Position numbers and translations under genes: made by a program
In this document: positions 8,397 through 18,895 of the stretch, piece by piece
How positions within the stretch are numbered: position 1 is the first letter of the stretch
Layout: each line of letters opens with the position of its first letter
NCBI RefSeq assembly: GCF_949152215.1
Contig: NZ_OX424407.1
Coordinates: 1,058,530-1,122,529 of the forward strand
DNA length: 64,000 nt
From: Lancefieldella sp. Marseille-Q7238
GTDB taxonomy: Bacteria > Actinomycetota > Coriobacteriia > Coriobacteriales > Atopobiaceae
Reading direction: 5' to 3'
The notes under the pieces: generated by a model
What the model was told of the DNA's origin: nothing
The model's database searches: none
Seen by the model: the letters and a program-made list of their open reading frames with translations, nothing else

Positions 8397-9542
8397 ATGA
8401 GAGAGTTTGGTCATCCTCGCTCTGAAGGAACAAGGCAGCCATCAACAAAAAATACCTGGAATACCATTAAGCCGGAGCCCCCAAAGCCTCAAGCCTTCTC
8501 GACGCGCATTACCTTCTTCTTTGCGGTTACGGCAATCATGACAGCGCTTTTGCTCATAACAATTCTTGCCTACAGCTGGAGTGAAGAGCTCTCTGAAGAA
8601 TTTTATCGCATGTTCTTTTTGGCGGCCGGTGCCGCGGTTATAACGGCTTGTGCCATCGGCTATTTGGTTTCCCGCTCTCTTACGAGACCCATTAGAAGAT
8701 TAACCAATACGGCGTTTCAGATCAGAAACGGAGATCTGAAGGCGCGCTCCGGCGTTCGGGGAAATGATGAATTAGGGCGCCTTGGAGAGACCTTTGACGA
8801 TATGGCCACCGCTTTGGAGAAAGACATTAAGTTGGAGCACCGCCTTACCAGCGATGTCGCCCATGAGCTGAGAACGCCTCTGATGGCTATCTTAGCTACG
8901 GTTGAAGCCATGCAAGATGGTGTGCTTCCGGCCGACCAAGAGCGACTTGAAAATGTTGCCTCAGAAGCCAGGCGTCTTTCTCGCCTTGTTGACGCGATGC
9001 TGCATCTGTCACGATTGGAGAATGGGTCGGTTCTGATTCGCCCTGCGAAGACTGACGTAATCGCGATGGTGCAGGGCCTTACCCGCGCGCAGGAGCCGCT
9101 GTTTCGCGAGCAAAACCTTCGGCTGAAGTTTAGCAACAGAACCGCGCGGGAAGAGTGTTTTGCGGAGATTGACGGCGATATGGTGCGAGAAGCCCTCATT
9201 AACCTGCTCAGCAATGCAATCAGATATACCGACACCGGCGGGTTAGTTACCATGGCCGTGAGCGAAGACCGCGAAGATGTGGTGATATCCGTTACCGATA
9301 CGGGAATAGGCATTGCAAAAGAGGATATTCCGCAGACGTTCTCGCGGTTTTGGCGCTCCGACGCCAGCCGGGAGCGCGCGTCGGGTGGTCTTGGCGTAGG
9401 CCTTGCCATTACCAAAGAGATACTTGACCGCCACAACGGCACCATTTCCATCGAATCAGAGCTGGGTGAGGGAACCACCTTCGCCCTGCATTTTCCGCGT
9501 AGGCAGAGCGGACAGGCAAATCCTATTGAAAATATTGCATAA
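8397..9542 (+). CDS. Membrane sensor histidine kinase with HAMP domain
   Basis: Partner of the preceding response regulator, 381 aa. Two closely spaced membrane segments lie at about 32-55 and 76-97, leaving a very short outside loop of ~20 residues, so sensing may be intramembrane or through a partner. A HAMP domain (SRSLTRPIRRL) follows, then the H-box SDVAHELRTP with the phospho-acceptor His, N-box INLLSNAIRYT, and G boxes DTGIGIAKED and GGLGVGLAI. The Shine-Dalgarno sequence is weak, which suggests coupling to the upstream gene. Confidence 0.92.
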   Translation: MREFGHPRSEGTRQPSTKNTWNTIKPEPPKPQAFSTRITFFFAVTAIMTALLLITILAYSWSEELSEEFYRMFFLAAGAAVITACAIGYLVSRSLTRPIRRLTNTAFQIRNGDLKARSGVRGNDELGRLGETFDDMATALEKDIKLEHRLTSDVAHELRTPLMAILATVEAMQDGVLPADQERLENVASEARRLSRLVDAMLHLSRLENGSVLIRPAKTDVIAMVQGLTRAQEPLFREQNLRLKFSNRTAREECFAEIDGDMVREALINLLSNAIRYTDTGGLVTMAVSEDREDVVISVTDTGIGIAKEDIPQTFSRFWRSDASRERASGGLGVGLAITKEILDRHNGTISIESELGEGTTFALHFPRRQSGQANPIENIA

Positions 9543-9627
9543 ACGGGCATATACCGCCTCACCGGATACTTCCGATGGCTTACAATCAAAGTCTACGAAT
9601 GACTGGCAAGCGAAGAAGGAGGCGGGC

Positions 9628-10521
9628 GTGTCAAAAGAGTTACGCCCTGATTCACGCGGAAAAGTTCGCGATATATATGATTGCGGCGATGAGCTTCTGA
9701 TGGTTGCGAGTGACCGCATCAGCGCCTTTGACGTTATTCTTCCGGATGAGATTCCTTATAAGGGAGAGATTCTGACGCGTATCAGCGCCTTTTGGTTCAA
9801 TTGCTTCCGTGATCTCATTCCTAATCACATGATTTCCGTTTTACCGGACAAGACACCTCAGGCGTTTGAGGAGTATCAGGCGTATCTTGCCGGGCGCGCC
9901 ATGTTGGTGAGAAAAGCGAACACCGTTCCTATAGAGTGCATTGTGCGTGGGTACCTTACCGGTTCAGGAAAAAAGACCTATGACCAAGATGGCACCGTAT
10001 GCGGTATCAAACTTCCCGAAGGCCTTACGGAAGCCTCAAAGCTTCCTGAGCCCATCTTTACGCCGTCTACAAAAGCCGAGATAGGCGAACACGACGAGAA
10101 CATTTCGTTTGAGCGCTGTGCGGAGATTGTCGGGCAAGAAGTTGCGGAACAGCTCCGCGAGACATCGCTTGCTCTATATACGGCGGCTGCCGAATACGCG
10201 GCAATCCAGGGAATCATTATTGCGGATACGAAGTTTGAGTTTGGTTTTATCGACGGAGAGTTGACGCTCATTGATGAGTGTCTGACGCCCGATTCAAGTC
10301 GCTTCTGGCCGTCTGAGGGCTATGCGGAGGGGCACATCCAGCCAAGTTATGACAAGCAGTATGTGCGCGACTGGCTGAAAGCGCATTGGGATATGCAAGG
10401 CGAGCCACCGCATCTTCCCGAAGACATTGTGAAAGGAACGTCTGACCGTTATCGGACGGCGTTTCAGATTATTACCGGTATCGCATTTACATCGATGAAG
10501 GAGTCCCATGTCACTGCGTGA
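9628..10521 (+). CDS. purC: Phosphoribosylaminoimidazole-succinocarboxamide synthase
   Basis: ATP-dependent joining of CAIR and aspartate to give SAICAR in purine synthesis. The 297-aa protein has the family motifs RGKVRDIYD, SDRISAFDVILPDEIPYKG, ECIVRGYLTGSG and LIDECLTPDSSRFWP. GTG 9628 is chosen because AAGGAGG lies five bases upstream; the open frame reaches back into the kinase gene but without family similarity. The 3' end overlaps the next gene by 14 bases, indicating translational coupling. PurB, which uses its product, is 3.4 kb upstream, with the lipoprotein and two-component genes between. Confidence 0.95.
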   Translation: MSKELRPDSRGKVRDIYDCGDELLMVASDRISAFDVILPDEIPYKGEILTRISAFWFNCFRDLIPNHMISVLPDKTPQAFEEYQAYLAGRAMLVRKANTVPIECIVRGYLTGSGKKTYDQDGTVCGIKLPEGLTEASKLPEPIFTPSTKAEIGEHDENISFERCAEIVGQEVAEQLRETSLALYTAAAEYAAIQGIIIADTKFEFGFIDGELTLIDECLTPDSSRFWPSEGYAEGHIQPSYDKQYVRDWLKAHWDMQGEPPHLPEDIVKGTSDRYRTAFQIITGIAFTSMKESHVTA

Positions 10522-11170
10522 CACAATCAAAGGTGCAACCGAAGAGGCTCGGGAGACCGTTTCTTCTACCACAGCAAAAAAGTCCTCTGAAAAGGAGAGC
10601 GAGAAGAAAGGCGACCAGCCGGTCAAATATGCTGCCCGTAAGTCTGCAGCTTCAGCACGGCCGGCTCGCGAAGCAGCCGCATCAGTGAGAGTTTCTAACG
10701 CTCGTGACGGCGGTTCTCGCAAGCGTGCGCCCAAGACAAAAGAAGAAAAGCGCGCCGCTCGCAGACAAGAGCGTGAGCGGGAGGACTTCAGAAACCGCGG
10801 CTTTGAGGTGCTGTTGCGAAATGACCCTGAGTATCACAAAGCCGAACGTATCTGGTGGGTTGTCTTAGGTGTTGGATTTATTGCGACTCTTGTGACGCTG
10901 GTACTGACGGCGGTCTTTCCCGAAGCGCGCGACCTGGGTTCTGGCATCGGCCTCGTGTCAGCGATCGCTCTTATCGCCGCATACGTCTTCATCTTCGGTT
11001 CGGTGATTTTCAGTTTCGTAAAGCTCCGTCCTATTCGCAAGCGTGTGGAGCGGCAGGTTGCCGGTATGACCGACAAGAAGCTTCGCGAACAAGTGACAGC
11101 GCAGCAGGCAGCTAAGGAAGCACGTCTGGCTGCGAAGAAAGCTCGCAAGGCACAGAAAAACAGGGCGTAA
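10508..11170 (+). CDS. Conserved-looking membrane protein with charged termini
   Basis: Product of 220 aa of unknown function. Residues 1-100 are very rich in Lys, Arg, Ser and Ala and look disordered. Two hydrophobic segments follow (about 117-138 and 145-170), then a Lys/Ala-rich, probably coiled-coil tail. GAAGGAG precedes the ATG, which lies inside the end of purC. The two-helix fold with basic cytoplasmic ends recalls small actinobacterial DUF-type membrane proteins, but I cannot name the family. Confidence 0.7.
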   Translation: MSLRDTIKGATEEARETVSSTTAKKSSEKESEKKGDQPVKYAARKSAASARPAREAAASVRVSNARDGGSRKRAPKTKEEKRAARRQEREREDFRNRGFEVLLRNDPEYHKAERIWWVVLGVGFIATLVTLVLTAVFPEARDLGSGIGLVSAIALIAAYVFIFGSVIFSFVKLRPIRKRVERQVAGMTDKKLREQVTAQQAAKEARLAAKKARKAQKNRA

Positions 11171-11233
11171 GATTTTTCACATCAAGTGTTTTATTGCATA
11201 GGGCGCTTGAGGTGAGTAAAATTACTCAAGTAA

Positions 11234-11309
11234 GCCTTCGTAGCTCAGGGGATAGAGCACCGCTCTCCTAAAGCGGGTGTCGGCCGTTCGAATCGGCCCG
11301 AGGGCACCA
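11234..11309 (+). tRNA. tRNA-Arg(CCT)
   Basis: Acceptor GCCTTCG pairs with CGAGGGC with one G-T wobble. The anticodon loop CTCCTAA gives CCT. CCA is encoded. Confidence 0.95.
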
Positions 11310-11319
11310 TGAAGGAACC

Positions 11320-11352
11320 GCAGGCCGGAGAAAATTTCTTCGGCCTGCTTTG
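11320..11352 (+). terminator. Terminator after tRNA-Arg
   Basis: A 13-bp stem with one wobble (11320-11332 with 11336-11348), a 3-base loop and a short T run. The region from here to 11548 holds no gene I can support. Confidence 0.75.
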
Positions 11353-11548
11353 TATGATGAGGCACTTGATTTTGCATAGCAGTGCGCATGGTACGTTTAT
11401 ATGCGGGTTCAACGGATGGTTGAGAGGCATACAACGGCTGCTACAGGTGTCTCAACTACAGCGTTCTTGTTTGGAGAGTCTGGTGCGGGCGATAGTTGTT
11501 GTAGCGGTTCTGCAGAATCGGTTCACAACAACACGGTAAGGAGTCGTC

Positions 11549-12175
11549 ATGGCAACATCTCAGGAAACACTTGGCCGTCGTATTGCGCGGCTGCGCCTTG
11601 CAAAAGCCGCAACGCAGGAACGTCTGGCGCGCGAGCTTAAGGTAAGTCCTCAGGCAATCAGCAAATGGGAGAACGATAGTAACTATCCCGATATTGCGTT
11701 GCTTCCGCAGCTGGCTCAGTTTTTGGGTGTTACGGTCGATGAGCTACTGAGCGGAGCAAAGACAGAGGAGCGAGAAGACCCTCAAAACTTCAATCCTCCG
11801 GCAGCGGACAAATCTAGTGAGGCGGAGTTTGAAGAAAAGGAAGAACCCGATAAGCTTCAAGAGACGAGCAGCTCGCATGAAAAGAGTTCAACCGCAGTTC
11901 ACCTGGGCAAGGGTTCAAAAAAGCACGGGTTGCATATCTACGTTGAGTCGGAGGACGGAGACGTTGTAGATATGTGCGTCCCTATGGCGCTAGCGAAGTT
12001 TGCTATGAAGTCGAGTCTTCAGATAGGAGGGGGCTCCATCAATAAAGAGACTCGCGAACAGCTGGAAAATATCGACATCGATGAATTTGTCGCGGCGGCA
12101 AAAGACGGAGAATCCGGGACGCTTATCAATGTCGTGTCGGCTGATGGCGACATTGTCAAAATTTGGTTTGACTGA
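11549..12175 (+). CDS. XRE-family transcriptional regulator
   Basis: Product of 208 aa. Residues 6-62 form a Cro/CI-type helix-turn-helix (RIARLRLAKAATQERLAREL, then VSPQAISKWEND). A charged linker (about 70-125) leads to a small C-terminal domain with two copies of a strand motif, VESEDGDVVDMCVP and VSADGDIVKIWFD, which recalls the C-terminal domain of proteins near LiaX/DUF4097 or DUF2089; that comparison is tentative. AAGGAG precedes the ATG. The gene stands alone, convergent with the division operon and separated from it by a strong terminator. Ligand and targets are unknown. Confidence 0.85.
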   Translation: MATSQETLGRRIARLRLAKAATQERLARELKVSPQAISKWENDSNYPDIALLPQLAQFLGVTVDELLSGAKTEEREDPQNFNPPAADKSSEAEFEEKEEPDKLQETSSSHEKSSTAVHLGKGSKKHGLHIYVESEDGDVVDMCVPMALAKFAMKSSLQIGGGSINKETREQLENIDIDEFVAAAKDGESGTLINVVSADGDIVKIWFD

Positions 12176-12214
12176 TGCCAATCAACACGAGAGGACATCA
12201 AGTACCATACAGAA

Positions 12215-12261
12215 TCAACAAAAGTATCCGCTCTCTTGTCGAGGGCGGATACTTTTGTTGA
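12215..12261. terminator. Bidirectional terminator between XRE gene and PASTA kinase gene
   Basis: A perfect 16-bp inverted repeat (12216-12231 with 12245-12260) whose arms end in runs of A and T, so it can terminate transcription arriving from either side. Confidence 0.85.
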
Positions 12262-12290
12262 GATGAACCTAGGAATTTCGAGAGATGCCT

Positions 12291-14237
12291 TTACGTTCCG
12301 GACGGGGAAGAGGGAGTGCCTGGGTCGCGGCCGGAGGAAACCTTGATGGTAACGGTGCCTCCCTTTTCTACGGACTGCGGCGATTGGCTGACAACCTTGC
12401 CGCTTGCTACGGTATCGTCATACACCCACATGGTGTTTGGCGAGAAGCCCGCGTCCTGAAGAATCTGCTGCGCGTCGTGATATTCTTTCCCGACAACGTT
12501 GGGAACTGCTTCTTTGACGGCGTCTTGCCCAATGACGATGGTGACGGTATCGCCTTTTTGTCCCTCAGTGCCGGCAGGCGGATCCTGCTCCGAGACCTTG
12601 GCGCTTGAATCGCCCTTACTCTTATCCTGGGAACGAACCTTAAAGCCCGCGGCCTCAAGGGTTTTGGTCGCTTGGCTTTCCGTCATGCCGACGACGTTAG
12701 GAACGCTTATGTCTGACGGACCCTTAGAAAGGTGGTAAGTGATGGTATCTCCAGCTTTAGCTTCGGAGTCGGCCGCCTGGTCTTGCTGGGCAATGTAGCC
12801 CACCGGAACCGAATCGTCATTGACGTCGTCGCCCTGTTTGCCTTTGAGACCCACTTGTCCGAGCGCACGCTGTGCCTCGTCAGGAGTCATTTTCTTCAGA
12901 TCCGGCACCTTAACCGTTGCGGCCGGTTTTGCTCCCTTGGAAACGACGATGTCGACCTTAGAACCCTCATTGGCCATCTTATCGGCGTCAGGCGTCTGTT
13001 CGATTACCTGCCCCTCAGGAGCGTCATCATTGAAGTCCTCTTTGACATTGCCGAGCTTGAAGTGGCTGTCCTTATCGGTAAGGGTATTGATGGCTTCGTC
13101 TTTTGTCATTCCTACAAGATTAGGAACGGCGTACTGCTGCGTCTGGTTCGAAAGGGCGGTAGTAATGCCGTAGACAGCGGCGGCAAACACAAGCAGGGCG
13201 ACAATGATGCTCAGAATAGTAGTGCGGCGGCGCTTACGCTTACGCTCGTCCTCTTCCATCTGCGCCTGTTCTGTGGCTTTGACCGGGCGCATACGATCGG
13301 TGCTGCCAGTGCGGCCGGAAACAACGGCGACGGGCATTGACTGCGTTCCGCCAAAACCGCGGCGCTCCATCTTGCTGGTAGGGACGGCTCCCATAAGAGT
13401 TGTGGTGCTCACCCTGCTTCCGCGCCCCATGAGATAGTCACGCAAGGCGCAGTACAGCTCATCAGCGGTTTGGTAGCGATTTGCGGGGTCTTTCTCCATA
13501 CACTTCAAAATAATAGACTCAAGAATAGGATCCATTGAGGGATTCAGGAGCGTAGGCGCTTGAGGCGCTTCGTTGACCTGCTTGAGAGCAACGCTGATGG
13601 CGTCGTCACCTTCAAAGGGAACGCGTCCGGTGGACGCTTCATACATGACAATGCCGAGAGAATAGATATCGGTAGTAGGACCGAGCTCTTTGCCCTGTGT
13701 CTGCTCAGGGGAAACATAATGCGCCGTTCCAAGAACAGAATTGTCGGTGGTCAAGTGGCTGTTCTTGGCGCGCGCAATGCCAAAGTCCATGACCTTGATG
13801 TTACCATCAGGCTGGACCATGATGTTTTGAGGCTTGATGTCGCGGTGAATAATGTCGTGCTTGTGCGCGACAGAAAGCGCTTGCGCGATCTGCGAACCAA
13901 TCTGAGCGACCTTGCGCGAGTCAAGCGCTCCGTGTTTGCGGATGCCGCTCTTAAGGTCAGTGCCGCGCAGGTATTCCATGACGATATAGTAGGAGTCGCC
14001 CTCTTTACCCCAATCATAAACTGAAACGATGTAGGGGCTTGAAAGTGCGGCTGCAGCTTGCGCCTCCTGTTTAAAGCGGGCGGCGAACGAGGGATCATTG
14101 GCGTATTGCGGCAGCATCATTTTAATGGCTACCGTGCGCCCCAGCACCTCATCCTGCCCACGGTATACGGTGGCCATGCCTCCGGTACCGATTTTGTCTT
14201 GCACCTGGTAACGCCCACCGAGCATTCTACCTGGCAT
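12291..14237 (-). CDS. pknB: Serine/threonine kinase with four PASTA domains
   Basis: Membrane Hanks-type kinase expected to sense muropeptides or lipid II and control division and wall synthesis. The 648-aa protein has a kinase domain (about 10-270) with P-loop IGTGGMATVY, Lys39, HRDIKPQN (131-138) and DFG (151-153). One membrane helix lies near 340-365, followed by four extracellular PASTA repeats, each starting with a VPN/VPD-type motif (YAVPNLVG, VKVPDLKK, ISVPNVVG, AVPNVVGK), and a Ser/Pro tail. GGGAGAG precedes the ATG. It is the last gene of the six-gene minus-strand division operon. Confidence 0.95.
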   Translation of the reverse strand: MPGRMLGGRYQVQDKIGTGGMATVYRGQDEVLGRTVAIKMMLPQYANDPSFAARFKQEAQAAAALSSPYIVSVYDWGKEGDSYYIVMEYLRGTDLKSGIRKHGALDSRKVAQIGSQIAQALSVAHKHDIIHRDIKPQNIMVQPDGNIKVMDFGIARAKNSHLTTDNSVLGTAHYVSPEQTQGKELGPTTDIYSLGIVMYEASTGRVPFEGDDAISVALKQVNEAPQAPTLLNPSMDPILESIILKCMEKDPANRYQTADELYCALRDYLMGRGSRVSTTTLMGAVPTSKMERRGFGGTQSMPVAVVSGRTGSTDRMRPVKATEQAQMEEDERKRKRRRTTILSIIVALLVFAAAVYGITTALSNQTQQYAVPNLVGMTKDEAINTLTDKDSHFKLGNVKEDFNDDAPEGQVIEQTPDADKMANEGSKVDIVVSKGAKPAATVKVPDLKKMTPDEAQRALGQVGLKGKQGDDVNDDSVPVGYIAQQDQAADSEAKAGDTITYHLSKGPSDISVPNVVGMTESQATKTLEAAGFKVRSQDKSKGDSSAKVSEQDPPAGTEGQKGDTVTIVIGQDAVKEAVPNVVGKEYHDAQQILQDAGFSPNTMWVYDDTVASGKVVSQSPQSVEKGGTVTIKVSSGRDPGTPSSPSGT

Positions 14238-14337
14238 ATAACTCTCCCATCAATATGCAGACCCTTCTCGCCTGCCGTCCTTTCCATCAACACCGTTTGG
14301 TGTCGAGAAATACGTCCGTTACAACTCCTGAAATCTG

Positions 14338-17199
14338 TTACGAAGCGGCTCCAAGCGATTGAATCTGAAGACATTTTGCAATAACCTGTCCGCCAACCTT
14401 AGCGCCTTCTCCGAGAACATTTTCACCGTTGCCTTCAATAACGACAGAGACAACGAGAGTTGGTTTTTCATACGGGGCAAAGCCGATAAAGAACGAGTTA
14501 AAATTACCATTTTCAACATCGGCCGTGCCAGTCTTTCCGGCTACGCGAGTGCCTTGGACACGGGCGCCCATGCCGGTTCCGTGCTCAACTACGCCAAGCA
14601 TCGCCTCGCGAACCTTCCCAGCGGTTTCGGCGGAAACTACCTGGCCGAGCGTTTGCGGCGAGGTAGTCGAAACCACCGTTCCTTCCGGAGAGAGGATGTG
14701 GTCGACGACGTAGGGATTCATGACGGAGCCACCGTTGGCTATCGCGGAGGCTACTACGGCATTTTGCATGGCAGTTGTTTGCGGACCTGCGGGGCTTGCA
14801 TGCTGGCCTACTGGAAGGCCGCAGGAGGCCCAGCCAAGCTCCCATGCGGTCATTTCTGACGGGTTGGGCATAAGAGACGGCGTGGTGTAGAAATCCTGAC
14901 CCAGCTCTTTGCCGTAGCCGAATCCGTTGGCGTAACTGACAAGATTTTGAGCGCCGAGCTCTGTTCCTACCTGCGCCAGCGCCGTGTTAGAGGAGCGGGC
15001 GAAGGCCTCGCTGAGCGCGATGTTGCCCATGTCCTCATCGGCATAGTTGTGGATGGTGCCACCGCCAAGCTCCATAACGCCAGGAGCGTCGTACTTGGTG
15101 TCCAGGGTGGTGGTGTTGGTATCAAGAGCTGCGGACAGCGTGACCGTCTTAAATGAGGAGCCGGGCGAGTAAAGCGACTGAGTAGCGCGGTCAACCAGCT
15201 CACTCCCGTTGCCGGAGGCTATCGCTTCCGATAGCTCTGACTGCTTGTACGACGGCGAAGATGCCTTCGCGAGAATGGCTCCGGTGGAGGGATCCATAAC
15301 TACGACAGATCCCGTATGTCCTTCGAGAATCTGTTCGACAGCTGCTTGCATCTGCGAGTTAATCGTAAGGACGACCGAGGAACCGGGTGTGGTGATGCCG
15401 GCGGTCGCGTAAAGGGCGCTCTTCCAGTCGGAATGAGAAGAATGACCGGTAAGAGTCTCATTCATCGTCTGTTCAATGCCCGATGTTCCGTACTGCGTGG
15501 AAATGTAGCCGACCGTATGAGACGCCATGCCGTCTTGCGGATATGTACGGACATATGTGCCGTCATCTTGCCGCACGCTTTCGGCAAGGGTAACGCCGTC
15601 AGAGGTGATGATTGATCCGCGCTGAACATGGGCGCTCTTGGCGATGGTGTGATTGTTGGTGGGGAGCGCTTGAATGCGGGGAGCGTCGATAACCATACGA
15701 TAGGTAAGGTTGCCGAGAAGAACCGCGAAGAAGAAGGCAAATGCCGTGATAAGCGATGTCAGGCGTTTGCCAAGCGCGACACGTCCCAAAACGCCGGACT
15801 CTTCCGTCTGAAGATCAAATCCACCGCGGGCGTGCGCTCCATGAAGCACCGAGCTTGCATGGGCGCCGCCGGATGATATGGAAAGATGCTGCTCATTCTC
15901 AGGGCTACTGGACTTGAGTTCGGTCTCATGACCAGTTCCTTCGTCACCAGCTCGAAGCAGGAGCGCGACGATGATAAAGCTGGATAAAAGGGACGAGCCA
16001 CCCTGGCTCATAAAGGGAAGCGTGACACCGGTGAGAGGCAACAGTTTCGTTACGCCGCCGATGATTAGAAACGCCTGAAAAACAATGACGCTTGTAAGGC
16101 CGGCGGCCGCGAAGGCGGAAGCGTCGGATTTTGCGCGCGCTGCGGTCGCAAGGCCACGAATACCCAAGAGGATAAAGAGGATAATGACCGCACTTGCACC
16201 AAAAAGACCCATTTCTTCGCTGATGGCAGAGAAGATGAAGTCGGATTCAACGACCGGAATATAGGTGGGGAGACCTTTACCGATTCCCGTTCCCGAAAGT
16301 CCACCATCTGCAATGGAATAGAGAGACTGAACAATCTGGAACCCATCGCCGGAAGGGTCTTTGAAGGGGTTGAGCCAAATATCAACGCGCTGCTGAACAT
16401 GGCCAAAGAAATGGTAGAGAAGGACTCCTCCAAGCGCCAGCAACAAGAGACTGACGAGTACATAACTGACGCGCCCGGTAGCGACGTAGAGCATAATGAC
16501 GAAAAAGACGAAGAACAAAAGGGCGCTGCCGAGGTCGCGCTCAAAGATGACAACCAAAAGACTCATGCCCCACATGATAAAAAGTGGAAGGAGCATCTTG
16601 AGTCGAGGAAGGTGAAGCGGTCCGATCTTGCGCATGGAGACTGAAAGTGCTTCTCGGTTTATACCGAGGTAAAAGGCAAGGAAGAGAACGAGCGCTATCT
16701 TTGCGATTTCTCCAGGTTGGAATGTAAAGGGGCCAAAAGCAATCCACAATTTAGATCCCCAGCGCTCCTGACCAATGACCATGGGAAGCAGCAGCAAGAT
16801 AACGCCGATAAAGCCAATCGTGTACTTGTAGTGGGCAAGGATATCGAGATCCCGTACGACAATCAGGGTAAGTACCATGGCGGCAACGGAAACAAAGAGC
16901 CAGATAATCTGATTTGGTGCTGACGCGGGAGCCAGACGCGTAACAAAGGTGATGCCGACTCCTGAAAGGGCAAATACGATTGGCAGAATCGCGGGGTCTG
17001 CCGCGGGGGCGAGAAAGCGATTTGCTATATGAGCTATGGTAAACGCCACAAAAAGAGCGATGGGTGTCGCCATTGAGCTGACGCTGAGCTCTGACTTTGA
17101 GGTGACCATATACATCGCGTATAGAAGAAACACCGGCACCGCGGCAAGAGTGAGCAATACTAGCTCGATATTTCGGCGTGAATTAAGCGTTTTTCTCAT
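14338..17199 (-). CDS. FtsW/RodA-type glycosyltransferase fused to a class B penicillin-binding protein
   Basis: One 953-aa polypeptide joins two enzymes that usually come from adjacent genes. Residues ~10-420 are a SEDS protein with about ten membrane helices, including [29 protein letters not shown], and [14 protein letters not shown] linker (420-475) leads to another membrane helix (about 483-500) and a PBP2-like transpeptidase with SxxK (S681-S-F-K684), SxN (S736-S-N738) and KTGTAD near the C-terminus. The fusion fixes polymerase and transpeptidase at 1:1. The start follows AGGAGGTG, and the stop of the phosphatase gene lies two bases upstream. Comparable fusions occur in some Coriobacteriia by my recollection. 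Confidence 0.93.
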   Translation of the reverse strand: MRKTLNSRRNIELVLLTLAAVPVFLLYAMYMVTSKSELSVSSMATPIALFVAFTIAHIANRFLAPAADPAILPIVFALSGVGITFVTRLAPASAPNQIIWLFVSVAAMVLTLIVVRDLDILAHYKYTIGFIGVILLLLPMVIGQERWGSKLWIAFGPFTFQPGEIAKIALVLFLAFYLGINREALSVSMRKIGPLHLPRLKMLLPLFIMWGMSLLVVIFERDLGSALLFFVFFVIMLYVATGRVSYVLVSLLLLALGGVLLYHFFGHVQQRVDIWLNPFKDPSGDGFQIVQSLYSIADGGLSGTGIGKGLPTYIPVVESDFIFSAISEEMGLFGASAVIILFILLGIRGLATAARAKSDASAFAAAGLTSVIVFQAFLIIGGVTKLLPLTGVTLPFMSQGGSSLLSSFIIVALLLRAGDEGTGHETELKSSSPENEQHLSISSGGAHASSVLHGAHARGGFDLQTEESGVLGRVALGKRLTSLITAFAFFFAVLLGNLTYRMVIDAPRIQALPTNNHTIAKSAHVQRGSIITSDGVTLAESVRQDDGTYVRTYPQDGMASHTVGYISTQYGTSGIEQTMNETLTGHSSHSDWKSALYATAGITTPGSSVVLTINSQMQAAVEQILEGHTGSVVVMDPSTGAILAKASSPSYKQSELSEAIASGNGSELVDRATQSLYSPGSSFKTVTLSAALDTNTTTLDTKYDAPGVMELGGGTIHNYADEDMGNIALSEAFARSSNTALAQVGTELGAQNLVSYANGFGYGKELGQDFYTTPSLMPNPSEMTAWELGWASCGLPVGQHASPAGPQTTAMQNAVVASAIANGGSVMNPYVVDHILSPEGTVVSTTSPQTLGQVVSAETAGKVREAMLGVVEHGTGMGARVQGTRVAGKTGTADVENGNFNSFFIGFAPYEKPTLVVSVVIEGNGENVLGEGAKVGGQVIAKCLQIQSLGAAS

Positions 17200-17201
17200 C
17201 C

Positions 17202-18473
17202 TTATTCACCTCCTGAACTTTGTGAAGAAGAATCGGAAGGAGCGTCTTCGGTCTGACCGGTAGGATTACCTTCGGACTTGGCGTTATTCGCGCGTTCGGC
17301 CGCCTTGCTCTCGGCCTCATCAATCTGCGCCCGGTAGTCCTCGATAGTTTTTATCGCCTCATCCTCGTCTTTGACGCGGATTCCGGCGACAAGTTTGTCC
17401 TGAATGGGCTGTGGAAGGTTTTTAACCTCAATGGAGGTTCTGTTGATGATGTTTGACAGCGGGATGCCCACGATATGTGAGGGAACCCCTTGGTACACCG
17501 CAACGGTTGTGCCATCTATTCCCAGGTAGTATTCGCTTCTGATAAAGAGCGCCCCGATGAGAATCGAAACTGCGAAAAGCGCGGCAAGAGCGATGGACGT
17601 TGCTATGACGCCGCGAGTGAATCGATGGCGACTTTTTTCTGCCAGACCGTCGTCTAAGATATCGACGACAATAACGGTGACATTGTCCGCTCCACCGGCC
17701 GCAAGAGCTGCAGAAACGAGGCGGTCGGCCGCGTTTTGCGGGGTGATACTTGATACGGCGATGGATTCGATTTCGTCGTCAAGGATCATGCTTGAAAGAC
17801 CGTCTGAGCAAAGGACGATACGGTCTCCCCCAGAAATCTCAAGAGTAAAATGATCGGCGTACATCTCGGGGTCCGATCCCAGGCCTCGGGTGACAACGGA
17901 ACGTGAGGGATGATTTCGAGCCTCATCCGCGGTAATCTGACCTGAATCAACGAGCTCCTCGACGTAGCTATGATCGTGGGTAACGCGCACGAGCGTGCCG
18001 TGGTGGAGCAGGTAGATGCGAGAATCTCCCACGTGAGCCACGGCCATCTGATTGCCTTCGATAAAGATAGCGGAGGCGGTGGAGCCCATGCCTGGTTTGC
18101 CGATGCCCTTCTCGGGAGCTTCAATAATGGCCAGGTTAGCCGCTTCAATCGAAGCGCCTAAGAGGGTGTCATCTGCGGTATTAGGAGCCTTTTCGCCGAT
18201 AGTCTGTACGGCGATAGAACTTGCCACTTCGCCGGCGGCGTGTCCGCCCATGCCGTCGCAGACGGCAAACAAGGGCGTGCGCAAAAGGAATGAATCCTCG
18301 TTGTGCTCACGGACTAAGCCAACGTCTGAGCGAACTCCCCATGAGATGAAAGAGTTGGAACCATGTACGGATTCCGCGTCTTTACGGCCTTCAAGAGAGA
18401 GCTCATGTCTGCCAGGAGCGCTTATCGGCTCACTGACGGGCGTTGTGTCGGATATGTTCTCAGGTATTGACAT
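17202..18473 (-). CDS. PP2C-type serine/threonine phosphatase
   Basis: Expected to reverse phosphorylation by the cluster's kinases (PstP/Stp1 type). The 423-aa product has catalytic motifs [43 protein letters not shown] and [13 protein letters not shown], giving all the usual metal-binding Asp residues. A membrane helix lies near 297-320, followed by a small external domain and a Ser/Gln/Gly-rich tail. The N-terminal ~45 residues are an extra low-complexity extension. It is separated from fhaB by eight bases and sits directly before the FtsW-PBP fusion. Confidence 0.93.
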   Translation of the reverse strand: MSIPENISDTTPVSEPISAPGRHELSLEGRKDAESVHGSNSFISWGVRSDVGLVREHNEDSFLLRTPLFAVCDGMGGHAAGEVASSIAVQTIGEKAPNTADDTLLGASIEAANLAIIEAPEKGIGKPGMGSTASAIFIEGNQMAVAHVGDSRIYLLHHGTLVRVTHDHSYVEELVDSGQITADEARNHPSRSVVTRGLGSDPEMYADHFTLEISGGDRIVLCSDGLSSMILDDEIESIAVSSITPQNAADRLVSAALAAGGADNVTVIVVDILDDGLAEKSRHRFTRGVIATSIALAALFAVSILIGALFIRSEYYLGIDGTTVAVYQGVPSHIVGIPLSNIINRTSIEVKNLPQPIQDKLVAGIRVKDEDEAIKTIEDYRAQIDEAESKAAERANNAKSEGNPTGQTEDAPSDSSSQSSGGE

Positions 18474-18481
18474 CTGGTCTC

Positions 18482-18895
18482 TTAACGACGTCCTACGCGC
18501 ATAATCGCATCGCCGACCTGCACCTCATCGCTTTCGCGAAGGGTGACGGGCTGCTCGATAATGCGACCGTTGACCATGGTTCCGTTGGTGGAGCCAAGAT
18601 CCTCAAGAACAAGCGCCGGACCCTGGAGAGTGAAGCGCGCGTGCGATGCGGAGACATAGGGCTCGTCAACGACGATGTCGGATGAAGGAGAACGGCCGAT
18701 AACAACAGGCCCTAAGATGTCCGCGTGCAGTCCGCGCAGCGAGCGCGTGCCCTTCTCGACATCAACATACCAGATAGCACCATCTTTGCGCTGTCCGCGT
18801 ACCAGACCGATGCCTGTACGCATAACGGCAAAAAGAAAGATGTACAGAAGGACGACGAGCAATACGCGTCCTGCGAATAAGACAAGGTCAATCAT
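18482..18895 (-). CDS. FHA-domain protein with N-terminal membrane helix (FhaB type)
   Basis: A 137-aa protein with a membrane helix at 4-26 and a forkhead-associated domain at about 60-130 (VVIGRSPSSDIVV, YVSASHARF, LEDLGSTNGTMVNG). FHA domains bind phosphothreonine, so it probably docks phosphorylated partners of the kinases at the membrane. The ATG overlaps the fhaA stop by one base (TAATG), so the two are coupled. Confidence 0.9.
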   Translation of the reverse strand: MIDLVLFAGRVLLVVLLYIFLFAVMRTGIGLVRGQRKDGAIWYVDVEKGTRSLRGLHADILGPVVIGRSPSSDIVVDEPYVSASHARFTLQGPALVLEDLGSTNGTMVNGRIIEQPVTLRESDEVQVGDAIMRVGRR

